Shown here: in pieces, positions 45,079-56,549 of the stretch | Layout: each line of letters opens with the position of its first letter | Numbering within the stretch: the first letter of the stretch is position 1 | NCBI GenBank assembly: GCA_013420905.1 | Contig: JAAXNY010000004.1 | Coordinates: 1,922,001-1,986,000 of the forward strand | DNA from: Collybia mongolica | Taxonomy: Eukaryota; Basidiomycota; Agaricomycetes; Agaricales; Clitocybaceae | Reading direction: 5' to 3' | Length of the DNA: 64,000 bases | Notes under the pieces: generated by a model | Told to the model about the DNA's origin: nothing | The model's input: the letters and a program-made list of their open reading frames with translations, nothing else | Databases searched by the model: none | Position numbers and translations under genes: made by a program

Positions 45079-46547
45079 ATGTCTCTTACAAAACCTACCT
45101 TTCCCCTCCTCAATGACACCAACTACACCTCCTGGGCATCTGATATGTCTGCCTGGCTTAGGGCTAATGACAGCTGGAGGATTGTCAAAGGCATTGCTAG
45201 AGTGCCCTCCCTCAGTAGCCCTCCTACAGAAGAGCAACTGGATGCACAGGAAGCCTACCTCATCAAAGTTGAAAAGGCAGCTGGCCAGATCTTCTTTATG
45301 GTTGAGGAACCCCAGAGAGTCCACTTCAATGGAATTGCTGAGGATCCTGTCAAAATGTGGGAGGCACTAGCCAAAGTACATGTCCAGAAGCGTCCTGGAC
45401 CTCGCTTTAATGCCCTGGATGACTTGTTCTCCATCAGAAAGCAAGAGGAAGAGTCCCTTCAAACTCTTATTAACAGAGTTGAAAAAGCCATCATCAATGT
45501 CAAAAGTCTTAGGTCAGAGAAGTATACTCTGGCTGACATGGACTCAGAACTAGCAACCATGGCTTTGATTAGGGCTCTTCCTGAGGACTATAATCACTTT
45601 GTGACCAGTTTACTCCTCACTTCTGACTTGGACAAGTCAAAAGTCCATCAGGCATTCATTACTGAGGACCAATCTCGTCACAGAAGGGCAGAAGAGCAGA
45701 CTGCCATGGCTGCATCCACCTCTGGCAATAGTTGTCATTTCTGTGGCAAAGGGGGTCACATCCAGACCAAGTGCACACTGTACATCAATGCACAAAAGGA
45801 GGCAAAGAAGTCTAATGGGACTTCAAATGGTGGCAAAAATAAAGGCAAAAAGCGCAAGGAGACTGCAAACAAGGCACAGGAGTCCAAGGAGGAATCCAAG
45901 GACAGAAAGGACAAGGCACAGGACAATGCCTCTGATGAGGATGTTACAGAATATGCTGGAAATGCAAGTACCTCCCTCCCAGATCATTCTGATCTGTCTG
46001 GCCCACTGCAACTAGATGCTGACTTCAATTGGCTTCCAGACTCTGGGGCCTCTTCGCATATGACCCCACATTGCAATTGGGTGCATAATTATCGCCCTCA
46101 TGTTGTACCAATCAGGCTGGCAGACAATAGTGTGATATATTCAGCTGGGGTTGGGACAGTTGTGTTTAATCCTGTAGTAAAAGGGCAGAATCTGCGTCCA
46201 GTGGAGTTCACTAGAGTCCTACATGTACCTAGGCTTCGGAACAACCTCCTCTCTATCCTATACCTCACCAGAGCAAAGGGTTTCAAGATTGTGATTGACA
46301 GTCAGGCATTGTGGTTCAGACTCAAGGACTCATCTCAGGCCTTGTTCTCTGCCACAATCAAGTCCAACAACTGTGCCCAGCTTGATGGAACAGTCCAATG
46401 CATTTCAGAGTATGCTAATGTTGCCTCTACTCTTCCTCTGGACTTGTCCCTGTGGCACAGAAGACTGGCTCACCACAATTATGCAGTGGTTAAGACTATG
46501 GCTAAACAGGAGTTGGCAACAGGCATGGACATGAATTCTACAACCAA
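45079..46547 (+). pseudogene. Copia-A copy d: gag, zinc knuckle, protease, start of integrase; truncated
   Basis: ATG 45079 (MSLTKPTFPLLNDTNYTSW). Copia Gag (UBN2-like), knuckle CHFCGKGGHIQTKC near 45736, a Lys/Glu-rich linker, protease LPDSGASSHMTPH near 46035 and the start of the integrase zinc finger (LWHRRLAHHNY). The frame is open to 46547, where copia homology stops abruptly; the rest of pol is absent. The last 1,044 bp (45504-46547) are present in inverted orientation at 54723-55766 and the translations agree. Confidence 0.92.
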
Positions 46548-47145
46548 CCCAACCACTCATGGTGACCATTTACTACTGTTTGTTTACCATTTGTTTAGCA
46601 TTTAGATAGGTGGTTAGTAAACTAAACAGAAATGGTAAACAGTAAACAAATGAGACAATTGGAGCCTTAAGAGGTAAAGAGTGACTGTAAAATGATATGG
46701 GCTATATGAATGAGATAGAAATAAAAATGGTAATCTAATATAATTTTTATTTACTCAAACTATATATACTATTTGTTATTAATAACATAACATAATGGCA
46801 CTGAAAAACTTGCAACCAACTAGGTTCAAACATGTACATGCACAAACATTACATAAATATGTTTGGCATTCATAACCATTGGGCAAGACAGACAGCCAAT
46901 GCCAATGCACCAAACGCCAACCAACATCAACATGACAATGCATGAGATGGTGTGGGGGGAAGGCTAGAAATGGATGTGGAATGAGAGGACGACAAGGAAA
47001 GGGCACCCCAAGGGGCAAAGGGAGGTGAGTCCCACATGCCGCTCATCTACATGCTCACCGCGCAATGTGACCCCTCCCACTTCAGGAACCTGAGGCAAGA
47101 AGGACACGGCCACCAACACCCAGGGTGCCCTGGTGCACCTGGAAG

Positions 47146-47182
<37 letters not shown>

Positions 47183-47510
47183 AGACAGCAACAGCAGCAG
47201 CAGCAACAGTGTGGATGAGGCCTGCAGCAACAACGGCAACAGCAGTGGCACCAACAATGGTGCAATGATGACAACAACTACAGCCATGAAAAAGACAACA
47301 AGCACCACAAGGACAACAACAATGACAAAGGACAATGACCACAACAGGGACAACAACAAGAAAAGTGGCCAGTGCCGCCACCATCAAAACCCAGGCCACT
47401 GACAATGCCACAGGGGCCAATGAGGACAATGGGGGCAGCAGGGGCCCCCACCCATATTAATTATATATTTACTATCAATGTGTGATATTCAATATCAATA
47501 TATAATATGA
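46548..47510 (+). mobile_element. hAT-like element copy 3, CpG-depleted and truncated
   Basis: From about 46720 it parallels copy 1 from 12096 (TATTAATAACATAACATAA; CTGAAAAACTTGCAACC), includes a tRNA-like segment (46811-46894) and the CAA repeat (47146-47180), and ends near 47510. Nearly every CpG of copy 1 in this region is TG or CA here. 46551-46640 holds a small inverted repeat (ACTGTTTGTTTACCATTT / AAATGGTAAACAGTAAAC) of unknown origin. Neither terminal end is present. Confidence 0.72.
46811..46894 (-). other. tRNA-like segment in hAT-like copy 3, decayed
   Basis: Same arrangement as 12175-12257, with all CpG lost (for example GGTTCGAACGCG became GGTTCAAACATG). Confidence 0.45.
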
Positions 47511-48577
47511 TCTGAGCCATATAAGAAACTGTCCCAACAAGACCAAAAATGACTACTCCTCTCAACTGAGGTAAAAATGCGACAAACAGCCAAACTATGG
47601 TGCGTTGCACCACATTGGTATCTGGGCCAACAATGGCATTGAAAGCTGAATTAAAGGATGCAGTTGGAGCAAATACAGATGTGAGAAACACGAAAGATGC
47701 AAAGATGGTGCTTGAAGCAGGACAATACTTGATACCTGGTGTGCCTGTCACCCTGGCCCTCTTGGCCCTCATTCTCCTCCAGCTTGCACAATCTGTACCC
47801 AAGCCAGCCAGAAGATTGGCAGATGGCATTTGCGCAATATCCTTTCTTCTTGAGGAAATGACTGCAGACCTTGCTGCGGAAGCCATCGCTTCTGCGGTGA
47901 TGGCCAAACTGAAAGTTTCATTCAAGGAAATCCAAGACGCGACAGAGGACATGAGCTGTGTGACAGACAGAATCAAGGATGCAGCAGCAAAGAACCTCAT
48001 CATCATTGACAGCATACGTGAAGACCTAGGAGACCTATTAGAAAAAGTTACACAAGTCAGCTCTGAGCTCACTGACCGGCCGCCAAGACCAGCAACCAAC
48101 ACCGACACCTACACCACTGAATAACACAATTCCCCCATGGCACGCGGCAGTGGTCATGCAAGGAAACACCAAATCCCGACAGATATATGTACGGACCAAC
48201 CCAGGAATGGATGACAATGGCCTCAAGGACCTCACTGAGAAAGAACTGGTAGCGAAGGCCCAAATTGCACTTGACCTCATGGGGCTTGGGGCAACTGATG
48301 CACTGGAAGGAACTGCTTTTGTCGGTGCAAAGAAGCTACGCACAGGAGTTATTCAGTACCAGCTCAGCTCAGAGTTGTCCACAGAATGGATACAGGATAA
48401 AGCAGTGATGGCAAGCTTCATGGAACACTTTGGAGGTATGTCCACTGTTTGTTCCCAGTTACGATACACAGTGGCAGAATTTGTTCCGGTGTTGTTTGAC
48501 CCAGATGTCCAAGGAGCAAGAGATGTGGTAGAGCACAATAGTGGTCTCCCCATTGGAGCAATGGTACATGCGAAGTA
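47511..48577 (+). pseudogene. LINE-3 ORF1 fragment, frameshifted
   Basis: 47597-48124 reads as a helical, Ala/Leu-rich N-terminal part (LADGICAISFLLEEMTADLA; IKDAAAKNLIIIDSIREDL), then the frame shifts near 48100 to HAAVVMQGNTKSRQIYVRTN, LGATDALEGTAFVGAKKL and LPIGAMVHAKY. This layout (coiled N-terminus, then a basic 'PxGxxxxAKxI' segment) is typical of ORF1 in fungal Tad1-like LINEs. It is cut by the Tc1 element at 48578. Confidence 0.65.
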
Positions 48578-50185
48578 CAGTGGCTCAAAAAACTGCCCCA
48601 ATGTTTGTACATTTTTGAAAGATCAATATGGTATGAAGTGCTGACATAAGCAGGGGACCTGGGGTAATTATGTAAGATACTATGACATCGTGGCTTTCCA
48701 ATGGACCCTGGATCATGTGATTTGGATCAATATCCATTAAGCTATAAGCCAAACAAAATGGTTACTTATTGGGGCAGTTTTTTGACCCTTATCTTATTTT
48801 CCATTATTCTGGCATTTATGATCCAATGCAAGAACATTATGGACTGTGGGAAGAATAAACAATGTCATGTGACTTTATTTGTATCAATTTGACATGTTGG
48901 AATTGGTTCAATCATCTTCTTGACCTCTTACCACCATCATGAAAGCCATTTCTACTGCTCAGCACAATACTGTTGTTTCTCTCCTCAATGAGGGCTATTC
49001 TCAGCGTCAAATCAAGGAGAAAACTGGTCTAGGGAAGGGTACCATCAGTAGGATCAGCAAAGATGTGGATGGAAACAAAGAAAACAACCTTGGTGGCCGC
49101 CCCTCCAAGCTGTCTGTTCGTGACAAACAGTCAATTATTCGTCAAATCAAGTCAGGGAAGCTTGATAATGCAGTTCAGGCTACCCAATTCATCAATGGCA
49201 TCATCCCCAATCCTGTCACACCCCAGACAGTCAGAAATGCACTCAAGGAAAATCAATTTTATGCTGCTACAAAGAGGAAAGCTCCTCTTCTCAAACGAGC
49301 CCATCGCATCCGGCGTCTCCAGTTTGCAAAATATCATGAAAGCTGGACTGTGGAGGACTGGAAAAGGGTTCTATGGACAGATGAGACCAAAATCAATAGG
49401 ATTGGGTCAGATGGAAAGGTTTATGTCTGGAAACAAAGGGGAGAACCACCATCTGATAGAACAACATCACCTACTGTCAAACATGGAGGAGGAGGAAACC
49501 TCATGGTATGGGGTTGTATGGGGTGGAATGGAGTGGGAAAGCTCATAGAGGTGCAGGGGAACATGGACAAGGTTCAATACTGTGAAATTTTGGAGAGTGG
49601 AGTTCAGGAAAGTTTTGAGAAGTTGGAAATGGTGGATGGCAAGCGCTACTTTCAGCAAGATAATGACCCCAAACACACATCTGGACTGGCCACACAGTGG
49701 TTTGAAGACAACAACATTCAAGTCCTTGGCTGGCCTGCCCAATCCCCTGACATGAATCCAATAGAACACCTTTGGGAACATCTCAAGCGCCATCTTAAAG
49801 AATATCCGACACCACCCAAAGGAGTACATGAGTTGTGGGATAGATTGGCTGAAGAGTGGGGTGAAATTCCACCAGAGGTATGCCAAAACCTGATAGAGAG
49901 TATGCCCAGGCAGATACAAGCAGTTATAAAGGCAAAAGGTGGTCATACAAAGTATTAGATAGAAAATTAATAGAGGGTCAAAAAACTGCCCCAATGAGTA
50001 ATCATTTTGTTTGGCCTATAGCTTAATGGGTTTTGATCCAAATCACATGATCCAGGGTCCATTGGAAAGCCACGATGTCATAGTATCTTACATAATTACC
50101 CCAGGTCCCCTGCTTATGTCAGCACTTCATACCATATTGATCTTTCAAAAATGTACAAACATTGGGGCAGTTTTTTGAGCCACTG
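48578..50185 (+). mobile_element. Tc1/mariner transposon (1,608 bp), apparently complete
   Basis: Flanked by TA (48576-48577 and 50186-50187). Long terminal inverted repeats of about 210 bp (48578-48790 and about 49975-50185). Each repeat contains the string TCAAAAAACTGCCCCAATG at its outer end and again, inverted, at its inner end. One intact transposase gene lies between. The MITE at 14800 is a deleted derivative. Confidence 0.95.
48939..49958 (+). CDS. Tc1-type transposase, DD34E, intact (339 aa)
   Basis: Cuts and pastes its own element at TA sites. ATG 48939 (MKAISTAQHNTVVSLLNEGY) opens an N-terminal paired-type helix-turn-helix (SQRQIKEKTGLGKGTISRIS), then a second HTH (PVTPQTVRNALKENQ) with GRPSKLS between. 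Catalytic residues: Asp in WTDETK, Asp in FQQDNDPKHTS and Glu in SPDMNPIEHLWEH, with 34 residues between the last two. Length 339 aa is normal for the family and there is no frameshift or stop. It lies centrally between the terminal repeats in its own leader of about 150 bp. The element may be active. Confidence 0.95.
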   Translation: MKAISTAQHNTVVSLLNEGYSQRQIKEKTGLGKGTISRISKDVDGNKENNLGGRPSKLSVRDKQSIIRQIKSGKLDNAVQATQFINGIIPNPVTPQTVRNALKENQFYAATKRKAPLLKRAHRIRRLQFAKYHESWTVEDWKRVLWTDETKINRIGSDGKVYVWKQRGEPPSDRTTSPTVKHGGGGNLMVWGCMGWNGVGKLIEVQGNMDKVQYCEILESGVQESFEKLEMVDGKRYFQQDNDPKHTSGLATQWFEDNNIQVLGWPAQSPDMNPIEHLWEHLKRHLKEYPTPPKGVHELWDRLAEEWGEIPPEVCQNLIESMPRQIQAVIKAKGGHTKY

Positions 50186-50187
50186 TA

Positions 50188-51546
50188 CCCGTGCTATGCC
50201 TTGGTGAATGGATACTCTTATTTGTTGATGATGCTGCTGTGATAGTTGTAGGACGGGATTTCAAGGAAACACACACAGCACTCAGAGCCATCATGACATG
50301 GCTTGGAGGGATCTTCAAGTGGGCAATCAACCACAACTGTGAATTCAGGCTCGACAAGTTCCAACTGGTTGATGCCACATGCCAGTGCATCCCACACACT
50401 TTCATTCACTGAAAGACTGTCCCCATGCCACGAACTACATTAGTCCTCAATGGCCACCACATAGAATCAAAGCCAGCTGTGAAATTTTTGGGGGTTATGA
50501 TTGACAACACACTTAACTGGAAAGCCCAGTGTGCATCAGCACTTGCAAGAGGACAGGACTGGATTGTCCAGTTTGGGCACCTAGCTAAGGCCTCCCAAGG
50601 TGCATCAGCACGGTACATGCACCAACTGTACCTCTCAATTGCTGTACCACATATGCTGTATGGTGCCGACATCTTCCTCACCCCACACAACTGCATCTCC
50701 CCCAACAAACCAGATGCTCAAAAGAGTGGATGAGCTATCATCAACAAGCTTGCAGGAATCCAATGACATGCAGCTATCATGATCGTAGGTGCCATGCAAA
50801 CAACACCCACTGACACACTGAACACATTAGCAAACCTCCTCCCCTTCCACTTGTTAGTCAACAAACACTGCCACTGAGCCACACTATGCCTTGCCACTCT
50901 CCCCGAGCAGCACCCCCTATACACACCAGTCCAGTATTAGAATAGGAAGGTGCAGGGATGTCTGTGACAGCCAACAGCTGAAGTCCGAAGTAAGTAACTT
51001 GTTTATTGATCAAACAGAAGCTGTACTAACCTGAAGTCCGAAGTAAGTAACTGGGGACTTCAGGACTATCTACTCTCCTATATATATGTGCTAGAACAAT
51101 AAGGAGAGTAAAGACAATAAGAACAATAAGAAGATGATAAGGATCTGATCATCTGGTATGATAGTGATCAGCATCTGGTCATCTGGTCAGATGCCAAGAG
51201 ATCAAGAACAATAGAGACAATAGTCACCAGACCATGATAACCATCTGATAAGGATCAGGTGGATCAGGGGTGACAGAAACAGCATAAGGCTGTGTATGGA
51301 GATGCATGTGGTCAGTTCTAACATCCAGATAGCTGCTAAGCATCCCAACATCACCCATGCATCACCCCTCCACCAACTCATAGGGACATACAAAATCCAA
51401 CCAGAGCGCATGGAAAAGATTGACTCAGTACAACAGTCCAACAAATAGACATCACCATTTACGATCACAATCGCAGAAATGAGAGAAGAGGCAGTAGAAG
51501 AGGACGAGAGGGATAGAAGAAACGTGAAGGTATACACAGATGGATC
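50188..51546 (+). pseudogene. LINE-3 ORF2 middle part (end of RT to RNase H start), split by a solo LTR
   Basis: Begins inside RT (ILLFVDDAAVIVVG, motif C), then WAINHNCEFRLDKFQ and FLGVMIDNTLNWKAQC, with stops and frameshifts after 50411 and 50730. Interrupted by a copia-B LTR at 50935-51323, resumes (IAAKHPNITHASPLHQLIG) and ends with RNase H KVYTDG at 51546, where copia-A copy e is inserted. The endonuclease and the first half of RT are missing: the sequence jumps from ORF1 to RT across the Tc1 element. Confidence 0.85.
50935..51323 (-). repeat. Solo copia-B LTR (389 bp)
   Basis: TATTAGAATAGG...CAGTTCTAACA on the plus strand, flanked by TCCAG at 50930-50934 and 51324-51328. Nearly identical to the forward LTR at 55766. 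Confidence 0.93.
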
Positions 51547-51760
51547 TGTTAAAGGTGGAAGCCTAGAGCTGGAGTCCTAAGTAAGAAACTGGGGACTCCA
51601 GAACGAGCTACTCTACACCTATATACCTGTAGGAACAATAGTAGAGTACAATAAACAATGGAACAATAGAACAATGGAACAATAGAACAATAGAACAATA
51701 GAACAATGAAAGAAGCAAAACAATACCAAGCTAAGCTATATATACAGGTCAATTCTAACA
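51547..51760 (-). repeat. 3' LTR of copia-A copy e (214 bp)
   Basis: TGTTAAAGGTGG...AATTCTAACA, preceded by GGATC (51542-51546). Same length as copy d. Confidence 0.93.
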
Positions 51761-51831
51761 TACCCCCCTGACCTGGTGCATCTCAATAAGAGTTACCAAA
51801 ATCAAAATAGAGTAGTCAGAACCAAAACCAT

Positions 51832-54800
51832 TCAGGGTTTAATACCCATCATCTCCCTGCAGTATTGAACCTTGGGGAGTGTAACAGCCTTGGTAAGAAT
51901 ATCTGCCACTTGAGCTGTTCCAGGAATGTGATAAGTAGAAATAATTCCACTTTCCACTTTTTCCCTTAGCCAGAATAGTCTGGTGTCAATATGTTTCATT
52001 CTTCCATGGTGTTCTGGGTTCCTGGTCACATTTAATGAAGACATATTGTCAATCATTAAAATGGAAGATTTTTGGATAGGATACCCAAGTTCTTGCATAA
52101 GACTTCGCATCCAGAGGATCTCTTTGCCTGCCTCCACAGCAGCAACATACTCTGCTTCAGTGGTGGACAGTGTGACAATTGGTTGCAGTTTGCTGCTCCA
52201 GCCTATTGCTCCTCCCCCCAAAATTGTGACATATCCACCAGTAGAGTGCCCAGTGTCCACACAGTCTGCATGAGAGGCATCACAGTATGTCTTGAACTCC
52301 AGTGGTTCACCATTTGCCTGGTAGGTCAACTTGTAGTCCATGGTGGCCTTGCAATATCTGAGCATATGCTTTGCAGCAGCCCAATGCTTAGGACCAGGAT
52401 TAGAGTTATACCTTGCAAGCTTGGCTACACCTGCAGCTAGATCACCTCTAGTCATACTGACAAGATATTGAAGTGATCCAACAAGACTGAGATATGGGAC
52501 ATTTCGCATTTCCTCCCTTTCTGCATCTGTCTGTGGGCACATTGACTGGGATAGAATAAGTCCTGGGGTCATAGGAGTGCTGATGGGATTGCAGTCTGTC
52601 ATGTTGTACTTTTCCAGCATGTCCACAATGTACTGTCTCTGGGAGAGGGCAATGGTGCAATTTGGACGATCTCTGATGATTTCCACACCCAATAGGAACT
52701 GAGTGGGCCCAAGGTCACGAAGTTTGAAGTGTCTGGACAGCTCCTTGACTGTTCTGTCAATTTCTGCATTGGATTTTGAAGCCAGAGTGATATCATCAAC
52801 ATAGATGGGGACAATGATCTTGACTTCTCCCTTTACATACAAGTAAATGGAGCGGTCAGATTCCAGTCTGGTGAATCCCATGCTGTCAAAAACACCATGT
52901 AGCTTCTTGTTCCACTGCCTGGCAGCCTGTTTGAGTCCATAGAGCGATTTCTTGAGCTTCAAGACCTTGTTTCCAACCACATAACCCGGAGGAGGACGCA
53001 TATAGATGTCTTCTTCCAGATCTCCATTGGGGAAAGCAGATGTGATGTCCACAGAGCGCAGTTCCATGTCTTCAATTCCAGCAATAGCCAGAATCAATCT
53101 CAGAGCAGCTGGGCGAAATGTAGGTGCAAAGACTTCATTATAGTCAATGCCAGGATGTTGTGCACATCCCTTTGCAACCAGTCTTGCCTTGTAGCGCTCA
53201 ATTGAGCCATCTGAATTGCGCTTGACCTTGAATACCCATCCTGAGCCAATTGCCTTCCTATCTTGAGGCAGATCAATGATGTCCCATGTGCCATTCTGTG
53301 TCAATGACTCTATCTCTTCATCAACAGCCTTCTTCCATTTGTCAGCATCCTTAGACTTCATGGCAAGGTGCCAGTTCTGGGGATCTGGCTCAGGACCAAG
53401 GGCAGCACCAGCAAAGTGGACAAATTCAAATCCATCCTCATCCATTTCACCACATGTGAAATTAGCCTCAATATCACTATCACCATCATCCAGAACAGGC
53501 TTGGATGGCCTTACAATCCAATATTCCTGGGGAGGTCTAGTAGCCCTAGATGACTTCCTGGTGGGGAGTACAGTGCCTTTGGGAGGCTTTCTACCTCTAG
53601 GTCTAACAGGACCATCATCCAAGTCAGGATCATGTTGCTCATTGGGTAGTGGGTAATTGGCTGGATCAATGTTTGGGATTTGGACATTATGCTGGACAGG
53701 TGGTGCTTGGGCAGGGGCTTGGGCAGCAGGGGGAATAGGTACAGGGGCAGGTGCAGGGGCAGGTGCAGGACGCTTTGGGGCTGATTTTAGATTATCATCA
53801 TCATTATCATCATCATACCCCCCAAAATCAGGCATATTGCTTGAGTCTGGCACTGGACTGCTATCAGGACGATTTGGACCAACAAAAATAGGTGGGGGTG
53901 GGCCAGAGGGAACAGGGACACTGCCAGATGTCTTCAGACCAGGGAAATAACGCTCATCAAATTCTGCTTTGTCTGAGATCATGGTCTTCTTGGTGGTGGG
54001 GTTGTAGAACTTCCAACCCTTGTAACCATCAGCATATCCAATAAAGACACATTTCTCCATGTGTGACTGCAGAGTCTTGCGCTTATCCTTCTGCACAAAG
54101 ACATAGGAGGTGCATCCCCACATTCTGAGATGACTGATATCAGGTTTAGTTCCAAACCAGCCATAGTGAGGAGTTTTGGGTGCTACAAGCGTTGGAATGC
54201 GATTCCAGATGTGTACTTGTGCATCCATGCAATGCTCCCAAAAGGATGGGGGCAACTTGGACTCTGCAAGCATAGCAGTAATGTCATCAGACATAGTCCT
54301 GTTGGCTCTCTCTGCAACTCCATTCTGCTGTGGTGTGTTTCTGCATGTGTGTCTCCTGGTAATCCCACAATGGTCTGTGAATTGAATGAACTCCTTTGAC
54401 ATGTATTCACCACCCTTGTCATCCTGCAATGTCTTAATAGTGTAGCCCTTGTCCTTCCAATGGTTCTCAGCATAAGCCTTGAACTTCTGGAATGCCTGGA
54501 ATGCCTGAGACTTTTCCTTGAGTGCCATCACTGCTCTGAAATCCAAGAAATCATCAATGAAGGTAATCCAGTAGAGTGCTCCAGAATGCGATTTTGTAGT
54601 CATAGGACCATGCAAGTCACTGTGGATGAGTTCCAGAGGCTGTGTAGCACGATTTCCAGTAGAGGGATAGGATTTAGACTTCATTTTGCCTGCCAGACAA
54701 GCCTCACAGATAGGATCTGGCTTGGTTGTAGAATTCATGTCCATGCCTGTTGCCAACTCCTGTTTAGCCATAGTCTTAACCACTGCATAATTGTGGTGAG

Positions 54801-55766
54801 CCAGTCTTCTGTGCCACAGGGACAAGTCCAGAGGAAGAGTAGAGGCAACATTAGCATACTCTGAAATGCATTGGACTGTTCCATCAAGCTGGGCACAGTT
54901 GTTGGACTTGATTGTGGCAGAGAACAAGGCCTGAGATGAGTCCTTGAGTCTGAACCACAATGCCTGACTGTCAATCACAATCTTGAAACCCTTTGCTCTG
55001 GTGAGGTATAGGATAGAGAGGAGGTTGTTCCGAAGCCTAGGTACATGTAGGACTCTAGTGAACTCCACTGGACGCAGATTCTGCCCTTTTACTACAGGAT
55101 TAAACACAACTGTCCCAACCCCAGCTGAATATATCACACTATTGTCTGCCAGCCTGATTGGTACAACATGAGGGCGATAATTATGCACCCAATTGCAATG
55201 TGGGGTCATATGCGAAGAGGCCCCAGAGTCTGGAAGCCAATTGAAGTCAGCATCTAGTTGCAGTGGGCCAGACAGATCAGAATGATCTGGGAGGGAGGTA
55301 CTTGCATTTCCAGCATATTCTGTAACATCCTCATCAGAGGCATTGTCCTGTGCCTTGTCCTTTCTGTCCTTGGATTCCTCCTTGGACTCCTGTGCCTTGT
55401 TTGCAGTCTCCTTGCGCTTTTTGCCTTTATTTTTGCCACCATTTGAAGTCCCATTAGACTTCTTTGCCTCCTTTTGTGCATTGATGTACAGTGTGCACTT
55501 GGTCTGGATGTGACCCCCTTTGCCACAGAAATGACAACTATTGCCAGAGGTGGATGCAGCCATGGCAGTCTGCTCTTCTGCCCTTCTGTGACGAGATTGG
55601 TCCTCAGTAATGAATGCCTGATGGACTTTTGACTTGTCCAAGTCAGAAGTGAGGAGTAAACTGGTCACAAAGTGATTATAGTCCTCAGGAAGAGCCCTAA
55701 TCAAAGCCATGGTTGCTAGTTCTGAGTCCATGTCAGCCAGAGTATACTTCTCTGACCTAAGACTTT
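51832..55766 (-). CDS. Copia-A copy e: gag (partial)-pro-int-RT-RNase H, open frame
   Basis: Reverse strand. The frame is open from the breakpoint at 55766 to the stop at 51832 (at least 1,299 codons from an internal Met at 55731). Order: end of Gag, knuckle CHFCGKGGHIQTKC near 55525, protease PDSGASSHMTPH, integrase (HRRLAHHNY...CEACLAGK; HSDLHGPM; DDKGGEYMSKEF; NGVAERANRT), an Ala/Pro linker, RT (VYKARL-like block; YVDDITLAS near 52800) and RNase H (TYCDASHADC; STTEAEYVAAV). The Gag N-terminus and 5' LTR are missing because the sequence ends at the copia-B LTR. No nonsense codon, so it is the best-preserved copia-A pol here. It could complement deleted copies only if expressed from elsewhere. 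Confidence 0.95.
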
Positions 55767-56154
55767 GTTAGAACTGACCACATGCATCTCCATACACAGC
55801 CTTATGCTGTTTCTGTCACCCCTGATCCACCTGATCCTTATCAGATGGTTATCATGGTCTGGTGACTATTGTCTCTATTGTTCTTGATCTCTTGGCATCT
55901 GACCAGATGACCAGATGCTGATCACTATCATACCAGATGATCAGATCCTTATCATCTTCTTATTGTTCTTATTGTCTTTACTCTCCTTATTGTTCTAGCA
56001 CATATATATAGGAGAGTAGATAGTCCTGAAGTCCCCAGTTACTTACTTCGGACTTCAGGTTAGTACAGCTTCTGTTTGATCAATAAACCAGTTACTTACT
56101 TCGGACTTCAGCTGTTGGCTGTCACAGACATCCCTGCACCTTCCTATTCTAATA
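55766..56154 (+). repeat. 5' LTR of copia-B (389 bp)
   Basis: TGTTAGAACTGACC...CTATTCTAATA. A TATA-like ACATATATATAGGAGAG is near 56000 and AATAAA lies between two copies of TTACTTACTTCGGACTTCAG (56037-56058 and 56091-56112). Inserted into copia-A copy e after GACTT. Confidence 0.93.
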
Positions 56155-56172
56155 GGTTATGGGCCCCGCGCT
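56155..56172 (+). other. Copia-B primer-binding site (half-tRNA type)
   Basis: GGTTATGGGCCCCGCGCT right after the LTR; same site as copia-A with one fewer mismatch to a GC-rich initiator-tRNA stem. Confidence 0.6.
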
Positions 56173-56549
56173 CTAACAGCTCTAGTTCAAGTATCCACTC
56201 CATTGCTGCCTATATACAGTCTCTGTTTCGCATTTTTGCCTTTATAGTGTTGTGCTCCCCCTCTAGTTACAAGGGCATCCAACTTTTGGGACCATACTCT
56301 TCAGTGGGTTGGTTTTCATCCTACCTAGGAAATAACCCAGTAATCATCCTGGTGCTCCTGGAGGTGCTACAATTGGGATTGCTTATTAGTTACAGTAGAA
56401 TACTCTCAGCACTCACTTCCTGCACACACTCCTGAAGGCTCAGCTGTGGAACCCTGCCTTTTGTTGTTACAAAGGACCTTGGTTGTATTCCTGGTTGATA
56501 TAAACCCTGCTCAGAGTCTCTATCCCATCTCCAAATTTCGCTTTTTTCA

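Noticed and set aside
47046..47429. Minus-strand poly-Cys / poly-Leu / poly-Val frames
   Set aside because: Low-complexity shadows of the (CAA)n repeat; no conserved neighbour or start context.
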